Assembly: GCA_002493945.1 (NCBI GenBank)
Contig: DLAL01000080.1
Coordinates: 1-8,418 of the forward strand
Length of the DNA stretch: 8,418 nt
Origin: Porphyromonadaceae bacterium UBA7048
Lineage (GTDB): Bacteria; Bacteroidota; Bacteroidia; Bacteroidales; Muribaculaceae
Reading direction: 5' to 3'
Shown here piece by piece: positions 1 to 5,088 of the stretch; positions within the stretch are counted from its first letter, which is position 1; each line of letters opens with the position of its first letter. The position numbers and the translations under genes were made by a program. The notes beneath the pieces are model-generated. The model ran no database searches. It saw only the letters and a list, made by a program, of their open reading frames with translations, and was not told the origin of the DNA.

Positions 1-112
1 TTTAGCGGACAGTAATATTTTTTATATCTCGAGCCGCCCAACAGAAGGATGATGGTCCAAAGCTGTCACCCGATGCCCAACCGACGCGCAGCGAGCTCGC
101 CCAAGCAGAGTG

Positions 113-199
113 ATTATTGCAAGGATGGTTTTACGAAAATAATTATTGCAAAGATTATTTTGATGAAATGATTATTGCAAAGATTATTTTCGTATATTT
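113..199. repeat. Three tandem 29-bp repeat units upstream of the AAA ATPase gene
   Basis: Units begin at 113, 142 and 171, each starting ATTATTGCAA. The first 20 bases of units 2 and 3 (142-161 and 171-190) are identical, and unit 1 differs from them at 3 of 20. The last 9 bases of each unit vary. The array also contains inverted repeats: CGAAAATAAT at 134-143 is the exact reverse complement of ATTATTTTCG at 183-192. The third unit runs into a TATATTTG box, so the array lies where an operator or duplicated promoter would be. The repeat is directly visible; a regulatory role is inference. Confidence 0.85.
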
Positions 200-200
200 G
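193..200 (+). promoter_or_regulatory. Probable -7 box of a Bacteroidota promoter for the AAA ATPase
   Basis: TATATTTG matches the Bacteroidota -7 consensus TAnnTTTG exactly and lies 24 bases before the chosen ATG at 225, leaving a leader of about 20 bases. The nearest upstream TTG (175-177) is only 15 bases away, shorter than the usual spacing of about 20, so the -33 element is weak or absent. A chance match in AT-rich sequence is possible. Confidence 0.5.
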
Positions 201-224
201 CAGTCAAATAAAAGGACTCAAGAC

Positions 225-1421
225 ATGGAAACACTCAAAAGACGATATCTGCGGCTGCTGAAACTGACTTCGACAGAATATATAAGAGACCTCTATCGCC
301 AGATTTCATGGAACGCACGACTTATAGGCATAAAGGGTGCACGCGGCGTCGGGAAGACCACGATGATGCTGCAACGCATCAAACTGTCATTTCCCGACCC
401 TTCGAAAGCACTGTATGTATCACTCGATGACATATGGTTTGCAAGCCACTCTCTGCTTGACTTGGGAGAGCAGGCTGCGGCCGAAGGCATCACGCATCTT
501 TTCATAGATGAAGTCCACCGGCTCCCCGGCTGGGAACAGCAGATAAAGAATCTGTATGATTTCTATCCTGATATCAACGTCGTATTCACGGGAAGTTCGC
601 TTCTTGTAATAGACTATTCAATCGCCGACCTTTCGCGTCGGTGCCTGCTGTACAATCTGACCGGACTCTCTTTCAGGGAATACCTCGAATTTCAGGGAAA
701 GAAATTCGAGACACTGTCACTGCAGGACATCCTGTACAATCATGCAGAGATAGCTTCCGGCATCTGTGAGAATGCCGGCTCAGGAATACTGTCTGACTTC
801 CACAAGTACCTCCGGCACGGATTCTACCCTTTCTACACCACCGAATCCGAAACCGACTATCTCACGCGCGTGAACAATATGGTTTCGAGCGTAATAGATT
901 TCGATGTTCCCTCGGTAGAAAAGATAGAATATGCAACGCTTATAAAGGCGAAGCATCTTCTGACCATAATAGCCTCGCAGACTCCTTCGCCATTGAACGC
1001 AAAAATGACAACGGATATGCTGGGAGTGACAGTGAACCAACTGATAAAGATACTCTCATTGCTCGAACGTTCACAGATTCTACGACTCTTGTACTACAAG
1101 ACCGAGCGGAACCCCAAATCGATGGCCAAACCTCAAAAGGTAATCTTCGACAACCCTTCAATCCTGTATGCGCTGGGCTATGCCAACATAGGCAAAGTCA
1201 GAGAAACATTCCTTGCATCCATGATATCGAACGGCCATGAAGCGGCGTATCCCAAAGACGGAGACCTGCTCGTCGACAACAGATATCTGTTTGAAGTCGG
1301 AGGCGCACGGAAGAGCTTCGACCAAATAAAGGATATTCCCGACAGCTTCGTGGCGGCCGATGACATAGAATTCGGATTCGGCAATAAAATCCCCTTGTGG
1401 CTTTTCGGCTTCCTCTACTGA
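225..1421 (+). CDS. AAA-type ATPase with C-terminal DUF4143-like nuclease-fold domain
   Basis: 398-aa predicted cytoplasmic P-loop ATPase. Walker A is GARGVGKT (residues 38-45), Walker B is LFIDEVH (92-98) and a sensor-like VVFTGSS lies at 119-125, followed by LSFREYL (148-154). This order fits the AAA_14/DUF4143 ATPases. The C-terminal part (about 310-398) looks like the restriction-endonuclease-like DUF4143 region, with GDLLVD (346-351), FEVGGARK (356-363) and an end NKIPLWLFGFLY that I recall from many Bacteroidota paralogues. The catalytic lysine of a normal E-x-K motif is not in place (E357-V-G). An in-frame TTG at 117 would extend the protein by 36 residues, but these are translated tandem repeat and promoter, so ATG 225 is preferred. 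It converges on the next gene with no intergenic base. GC content is lower than the neighbours (28 of 60 in one sampled line), which suggests acquisition. The substrate and biological role of the family are not established. Confidence 0.85.
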   Translation: METLKRRYLRLLKLTSTEYIRDLYRQISWNARLIGIKGARGVGKTTMMLQRIKLSFPDPSKALYVSLDDIWFASHSLLDLGEQAAAEGITHLFIDEVHRLPGWEQQIKNLYDFYPDINVVFTGSSLLVIDYSIADLSRRCLLYNLTGLSFREYLEFQGKKFETLSLQDILYNHAEIASGICENAGSGILSDFHKYLRHGFYPFYTTESETDYLTRVNNMVSSVIDFDVPSVEKIEYATLIKAKHLLTIIASQTPSPLNAKMTTDMLGVTVNQLIKILSLLERSQILRLLYYKTERNPKSMAKPQKVIFDNPSILYALGYANIGKVRETFLASMISNGHEAAYPKDGDLLVDNRYLFEVGGARKSFDQIKDIPDSFVAADDIEFGFGNKIPLWLFGFLY

Positions 1422-1904
1422 TCACTCTTCGCCAGCCATCTCGGCGAAGGACGGGATGTCGGGCAGGAAAGCGTAGCCGCCGGGGGTGTAGCGGCAGCAG
1501 TAGTGACGGAGACCGTTGCTGACGATAAGATAGCGGGCGCGGATGACGCTGTTGTAGCGCGCTATCTGGTCGAATACCTTCTGCGTGACGGCCACATCGG
1601 GGCGCTTGTACTCGACTATGCACAGGGGGCGGAGCGTGCGCGTATATATAATGGTGTCGCAGCGGCGCGCGGTGCCGTTGAGAGTCAGCGCCACCTCGTT
1701 GGCCATGAACGAGGGTATGAAGCCGCGGTGCGCTACAAGAAACTCCACGAAGTGCTGCCTCACCCATTCCTCAGGGGTGAGGGCGACCCAGCGCCGACGA
1801 AGCCGGTCGTATATCTCCATGCCGCCGCGGCGCGAGTCGGAGTCGGGCCGGAGCTGAGGGCCGTACGGCGGAAGGTTGAGTGCAGGAAAGTCTGTCGCTG
1901 ACAT
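1422..1904 (-). CDS. HsdR N-terminal-like PD-(D/E)XK domain protein (HsdR_N_2 type)
   Basis: 160-aa stand-alone protein resembling the small Bacteroidota proteins annotated as type I restriction enzyme R protein N-terminal domain. Recognisable pieces are LNLPPY (9-14), LTPEEWVRQHFVEFL (42-56), RRCDTIIY (80-87), CIVEYKRP (95-102), FDQIARYN and YLIVSNGLRHYCC. A PD-(D/E)XK active site appears intact: D83 and E98-Y-K100, with E45/E46 on the preceding helix. It is far too short to be a full HsdR and lacks the helicase motor; no hsdM or hsdS is seen nearby, so it is unlikely to be a working restriction system. The open frame continues upstream to 2039, but that would cross the divergent spacer and enter holA; the ATG at 1904, giving MSATDFPALNLPPY, matches the family's start. 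It is divergent from holA, an arrangement I remember as common in the phylum. The function is unknown. Confidence 0.85.
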   Translation of the reverse strand: MSATDFPALNLPPYGPQLRPDSDSRRGGMEIYDRLRRRWVALTPEEWVRQHFVEFLVAHRGFIPSFMANEVALTLNGTARRCDTIIYTRTLRPLCIVEYKRPDVAVTQKVFDQIARYNSVIRARYLIVSNGLRHYCCRYTPGGYAFLPDIPSFAEMAGEE

Positions 1905-1986
1905 TTTTCGGAGTGAAAATTGGCAAATCGCCGAAATTTTGTGTAAATTTACGAAATATTTCTCAAAGCGGTAAAACAGCATCAAC
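1905..1986. promoter_or_regulatory. Divergent intergenic region with two abutting 10-bp palindromes
   Basis: This AT-rich 82-bp spacer must hold the promoters of both the HsdR_N-like gene (leftward) and holA (rightward). Two perfect palindromes sit back to back: GTAAATTTAC (1943-1952) and GAAATATTTC (1953-1962). Left of them is an imperfect inverted repeat (1916-1924 against 1930-1940, with a 2-base bulge). I find no exact TAnnTTTG box on either strand; TATTTCTC at 1957-1964 is the nearest on the plus strand. Location of the promoters here is inference from gene orientation. Confidence 0.45.
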
Positions 1987-3018
1987 ATGGCACTTCCGTC
2001 GACGACATTCGAAAGCATCGTAAATTCCATAAAGAACAAAGACTTAGCCCCGGTGTATCTCCTGCACGGAGAGGAGGGCTATTTCACCGACGTTCTTGCC
2101 GGGATGTTCGAGAACATACTGACGGAGGATGAGAAGACGTTCAACCAGTACATCGTCTACGCGCCGCAGACCGAGCCGGCACAGATCATCGACCTCTGCC
2201 GCCGCATACCGATGATGGCCGAGCGGCAGGTGGTCATCGTGAAAGAGGCTCAGGCCATACGCGCCGACAAGCTGGCCAAACTCGCACCTTACCTCGCCGC
2301 CCCGACTCCCACCACCCTGCTGGTGATATGCTGCCGCGCCGCCCAGGCCAAGGGCAAGGAGCTGATGGACGCCATCGGCAAGGGCCGGGGTGTGGTCTTC
2401 GAATCGAAGAAAATCGCCGACTACAACATCCCCACGTATCTGAACCAGTACATCCGCACCAAAGGGCTGTCGGCCGACCAGAAGGCACTCGAGATGCTAC
2501 GCGACTTCATCGGGTCGGACCTCAGCAAGCTGTACAACGAGATTGACAAGCTGGCCGGACTGCTGCCGCCCAAAGCCGCCATCACCCCCGAGGTGATAGA
2601 GCTTAACATAGGCATCAGCAAGGAGTACAACTCATTCGAGCTGGTCGACGCCATAGCCGTGCGCGACGCCGTGAAGGCGTTCCGCTGTCTGGCCTACTTC
2701 CAGAACAATCCGAAGGCCGTGCCGTCGGTGATGATTACGGCGGCGCTCTTCAACTTCTTCGCCGACCTGCTGATAGCCTACTATACGCCGAAGCGCGCTG
2801 ACGCCGAAATCACCGAAGCGCTGAAACTGCGGAATTCGTTCGCGCTGAAGCGCATCCGTCAGGGCATGGCTTCGTACAATCCCTTCCAGATTATCGAGAT
2901 AATCTCGGCCATCCGCACCTTCGACACGCGCAGCAAGGGCGTGGGCTCGCGTCAGAACGAGCACCGTCTGCTCCACGAGCTGGTCTACCACATCCTCTCC
3001 GCTCCGGGACGCATTTAG
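1987..3018 (+). CDS. holA: DNA polymerase III delta subunit
   Basis: 343-aa delta subunit of the clamp loader, which opens the beta sliding clamp and loads it on primed DNA as part of the cytoplasmic delta/delta'/tau-gamma complex. Family signatures are visible: the N-terminal strand and degenerate P-loop APVYLLHGEEGYF (21-33), without a GKT motif as expected for a subunit that does not hydrolyse ATP; RRIPMMAERQVVIVKEAQ (72-89); the NEIDKLAGL helix; and ISKEYNSFELVDAI leading into the C-terminal collar domain. The length is normal and the reading frame is intact. The ATG at 1987 is preceded by an A-rich stretch without a clear Shine-Dalgarno sequence, usual for Bacteroidota. It is divergently transcribed from the HsdR_N-like gene. 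The following membrane-protein gene starts 87 bases after the stop and may be co-transcribed. Confidence 0.95.
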   Translation: MALPSTTFESIVNSIKNKDLAPVYLLHGEEGYFTDVLAGMFENILTEDEKTFNQYIVYAPQTEPAQIIDLCRRIPMMAERQVVIVKEAQAIRADKLAKLAPYLAAPTPTTLLVICCRAAQAKGKELMDAIGKGRGVVFESKKIADYNIPTYLNQYIRTKGLSADQKALEMLRDFIGSDLSKLYNEIDKLAGLLPPKAAITPEVIELNIGISKEYNSFELVDAIAVRDAVKAFRCLAYFQNNPKAVPSVMITAALFNFFADLLIAYYTPKRADAEITEALKLRNSFALKRIRQGMASYNPFQIIEIISAIRTFDTRSKGVGSRQNEHRLLHELVYHILSAPGRI

Positions 3019-3041
3019 ACGCGGCACCGGCTCACCCCCGT

Positions 3042-3058
3042 GCGGCCGCGACGGCCGC
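3042..3058 (+). other. GC-rich hairpin between holA and the membrane protein gene
   Basis: GCGGCCG (3042-3048) and CGGCCGC (3052-3058) form a perfect 7-bp stem around a 3-base CGA loop, 23 bases after the holA stop. No T-run follows, so it is not a convincing intrinsic terminator. It could slow polymerase or protect the holA transcript end; it could also be chance in GC-rich sequence. Confidence 0.4.
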
Positions 3059-3105
3059 CCCTCAGTCATGCACAATTCATTCACTTTCAAGGTACAATTA
3101 TATAT

Positions 3106-3855
3106 ATGAACATCACATTGTCACATGCCGCCTCCACGCGGGTGCGGTCGTTCGTATGGCAGCACGTGCTGCTTCTGCTTTCACTATATCTGATGACGCT
3201 CGGCGTGGTGCTGTGCATCAGGTCGGCTCTGGGCAGCAGTGTCATATCCTCCCTGCCCTACGTGCTCTCGCTGGCCGGCGCTGAAGGTCTCGCCCCGGCC
3301 CTGACGGTGGGCGGCTACACCATAGCGATGAATTTCGCGCTGGTGCTGTGTCAGATACTCGTGCTGCGCCGCCGCTTCGAGTATGTGCAGCTTTTCCAGC
3401 TCGTGGTAGGCTTCGTCTTCGGATGGCTCATTGACCTCAACGCCGCCATCCTCGCGCCGCTGGAGTGCACCACGCTGCCGCTGCAGATAGCGGCCCAGCT
3501 GGCAGGGTGCACCGTCATGGGCATCGGCATAGCCTTCGAGGTGCGCTGCGGCTCGGTGACGATGCCCGGCGAAGGCATCTCCATAGCCGTGAGCCGGGTG
3601 ACCGGGCGTCCGTTCGCCAAAGTGAAGATATGCATCGACACGCTGCTTGTGGTCCTTGCCGTAGCGGCCTCCTTCGCGTTCTTCGGCCGCTGGCTGGGCA
3701 GCGTCATCGGCGTCGGCACGGTCTTCGCGATGGTCTACGTGGGGATGGTGGTGAAGTTCACCGGCAGCCGCATAGGGTGGTTCGACAGCGTGCTGCACTA
3801 CGTGCCCGGCTTCCGGAGGTACATCTTCGGACTGGCGCGGTTCGTACGAAAGTAA
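3106..3855 (+). CDS. YczE/YitT-like integral membrane protein (DUF6198 type)
   Basis: 249-aa predicted inner-membrane protein with no soluble domain. Hydrophobic segments lie at about residues 19-38, 69-87, 94-117, 124-145 and 173-218, the last long enough for two helices. After the first helix comes IRSALGSSVISSLPYVLS (38-55), which fits the small-residue-rich loop after TM1 in YczE/YitT-like proteins. Another family-like stretch is MPGEGISIAVSRVTGRPFAK (153-172) with D178 following. The C-terminal tail is basic (RRYIFGLARFVRK), consistent with a cytoplasmic end. The frame extends upstream to a GTG at 3040, but the added 22 residues (MRPRRPPLSHAQF...) translate the intergenic hairpin, so ATG 3106 is preferred; an AAGG lies about 13 bases before it. 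Some relatives are assigned as transporters or permeases, but I cannot name a substrate. Placement between holA and carA gives no functional clue. Confidence 0.8.
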   Translation: MNITLSHAASTRVRSFVWQHVLLLLSLYLMTLGVVLCIRSALGSSVISSLPYVLSLAGAEGLAPALTVGGYTIAMNFALVLCQILVLRRRFEYVQLFQLVVGFVFGWLIDLNAAILAPLECTTLPLQIAAQLAGCTVMGIGIAFEVRCGSVTMPGEGISIAVSRVTGRPFAKVKICIDTLLVVLAVAASFAFFGRWLGSVIGVGTVFAMVYVGMVVKFTGSRIGWFDSVLHYVPGFRRYIFGLARFVRK

Positions 3856-3875
3856 CGCCCGAGCACCGCGGCTTA

Positions 3876-3907
3876 TTTGCACGGACCACAAAAAATTCGT
3901 AACTTTG
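3876..3907 (+). promoter_or_regulatory. Bacteroidota-type promoter of carAB
   Basis: TTTG (3876-3879) and TAACTTTG (3900-3907) are separated by 20 bases, matching the Bacteroidota sigma-ABfr consensus TTTG...TAnnTTTG in sequence and spacing. Transcription should begin near 3911-3914, giving a leader of roughly 50-55 bases before the carA ATG. Both boxes begin a 9-bp direct repeat TTTGCACGG (3876-3884 and 3904-3912), which could serve as an operator. Confidence 0.8.
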
Positions 3908-3915
3908 CACGGTCA

Positions 3916-3933
3916 AGTAGCCTCCCGGCTACT
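3916..3933 (+). promoter_or_regulatory. Short hairpin in the carAB 5' leader
   Basis: AGTAGCC (3916-3922) pairs perfectly with GGCTACT (3927-3933) around a TCCC loop. It would sit within a few bases of the predicted 5' end of the carAB transcript, followed by 32 less structured bases up to the start codon. It has no T-run, so it is not a terminator by itself. A 5'-end stabilising stem or part of a control element is plausible; neither is shown. Confidence 0.45.
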
Positions 3934-3965
3934 GCCCCACTGCAAAACTTAATATAATCCAAGCT

Positions 3966-5087
3966 ATGCAAGCGAGCAAAGAAGCCGTTCTGACCCTTCA
4001 GGACGGCACAACGTTTAAAGGATTCAGCTTCGGCTACGACGGCCCTGCCGCCGGCGAGGTGGTGTTCAACACCGCCATGACCGGCTATCCCGAAAGCCTC
4101 ACCGATCCTTCCTATGAAGGCCAGATTCTGGTGACCACATTCCCCCAGTTAGGCAACTATGGCGTGCCACCGGCAGGCGGCACCGAAACCCTCGAAGACC
4201 ACTACGAAGGCTCACGCATCCATTGCCGCGCCATCATCGCACAGGACTACTCCTTCCATCAGAGCCACTGGCTGGCCGACCGCTCGCTGGCCCAATGGCT
4301 TCAGGAAGAGAAAATCCCCGGTATCTACGGTATCGACACCCGCGCCCTCACCAAGCACCTCCGCCAGTTCGGCTCGATGCTCGGCAAGATAACAATCGAA
4401 GGAGGCGAGGATGTCGATTTTTATGACCCGAACGCCGAGAACCTCATCGCCCTCACATCGTGCCCCGAGCCTGTGGTGTACACGGCCATCGGCATCAAGC
4501 CCGAGCCCCTCACACTGCCGCTGGCATCCGACGCCGAAGGCCGCAAGACCGTCGTGCTGGTGGACTGCGGCATCAAGCACAACATCATCCGCTGCCTGCT
4601 CTCGCGCGGCGTGCGCGTGGTGCGCGTGCCCTGGGACTACGACTTCACCGCACTGCCCTATGACGGCCTCTTCATAAGCAACGGCCCCGGCAACCCCGAC
4701 TTCGCATCCGTCACCGTGGACCACATCCGCAAGGCCATGGAGCGCGAGCAGCCCATCTGCGGCATCTGCATGGGCAACCAGCTTCTGGCCAAGGCTGCCG
4801 GAGCCAGCACCTACAAGCTCAAGTACGGCCACCGCAGCCACAACCAGCCCGTGCGCCAGTGCGGCACCGACCGCTGCTTCGTGACGTCGCAGAACCACGG
4901 CTTCGCCGTCGACGACAAGTCGCTGCCGCAGGAGTGGGAGGCTCTCTTCGTGAACATGAACGACGGCACCAACGAAGGCATCCGCCACAAGTCGCGCCCC
5001 TACTTCTCGGCTCAGTTCCACCCCGAGGCATCCAGCGGTCCGCGCGACACCGAATTCCTTTTCGACGAATTTATCAAACTCCTTTGA
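3966..5087 (+). CDS. carA: Carbamoyl-phosphate synthase small subunit (glutamine amidotransferase)
   Basis: 373-aa small subunit that hydrolyses glutamine and passes ammonia through a tunnel to CarB, supplying carbamoyl phosphate for pyrimidine and arginine synthesis. The N-terminal CPSase_sm domain (about 1-150) shows GEVVFNTAMTGYPESLTDPS (30-49), GNYGVPP (63-69) and GIYGIDTRALTKHLR (119-133). The class I glutamine amidotransferase domain (about 194-373) has ISNGPGNP (237-244), the nucleophile C268 in GICMGNQLL, SQNHGFAV (308-315), and H352 and E354 in QFHPEASSGP, so the catalytic triad is complete. N271 stands where the E. coli enzyme has histidine (GICLGHQ), which I believe is normal for Bacteroidota. 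The ATG at 3966 gives the usual length and lies downstream of the promoter and leader hairpin. The carB ATG begins after a single base (TGACATG), which implies co-transcription and probably coupled translation. Confidence 0.97.
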   Translation: MQASKEAVLTLQDGTTFKGFSFGYDGPAAGEVVFNTAMTGYPESLTDPSYEGQILVTTFPQLGNYGVPPAGGTETLEDHYEGSRIHCRAIIAQDYSFHQSHWLADRSLAQWLQEEKIPGIYGIDTRALTKHLRQFGSMLGKITIEGGEDVDFYDPNAENLIALTSCPEPVVYTAIGIKPEPLTLPLASDAEGRKTVVLVDCGIKHNIIRCLLSRGVRVVRVPWDYDFTALPYDGLFISNGPGNPDFASVTVDHIRKAMEREQPICGICMGNQLLAKAAGASTYKLKYGHRSHNQPVRQCGTDRCFVTSQNHGFAVDDKSLPQEWEALFVNMNDGTNEGIRHKSRPYFSAQFHPEASSGPRDTEFLFDEFIKLL

Positions 5088-5088
5088 C

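Noticed and set aside
91..100. Palindrome GCGAGCTCGC in the left-edge region
   Set aside because: It is an isolated 10-bp GC palindrome with no T-run, paired site or adjacent gene start to give it meaning.
117..224. TTG start at 117 adding 36 residues to the ATPase
   Set aside because: The extension translates the 29-bp repeats and the TATATTTG box. The family-like protein begins with METLKRRYL at ATG 225.
1503..1901. 132-codon plus-strand open frame inside the HsdR_N-like gene
   Set aside because: Antisense to a protein with recognisable motifs and an intact active site; its own product shows no family features.
1422..1904. Remnant of a type I restriction-modification system
   Set aside because: The gene is complete for its own small family, and no helicase, HsdM or HsdS sequence or fragments flank it.
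1905..2039. Upstream extension of the HsdR_N-like gene by 45 codons
   Set aside because: It would run through the divergent spacer into the holA coding start and adds sequence unlike the family. The ATG at 1904 gives the expected N-terminus.
3042..3058. GC hairpin as an intrinsic terminator for holA
   Set aside because: The stem is perfect but only 7 bp with a 3-base loop and is followed by CCCTCAGTC, not by T residues.
3040..3105. GTG start at 3040 for the YczE-like gene
   Set aside because: The extra 22 residues are Arg/Pro-rich translation of the GC hairpin and spacer; ATG 3106 precedes the first membrane helix by a normal distance.
3184..3891. 235-codon minus-strand open frame opposite the YczE-like gene
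   Set aside because: Its product is a His/Glu/Arg/Ala-rich string without a fold signature, while the plus strand encodes a coherent multi-helix membrane protein.
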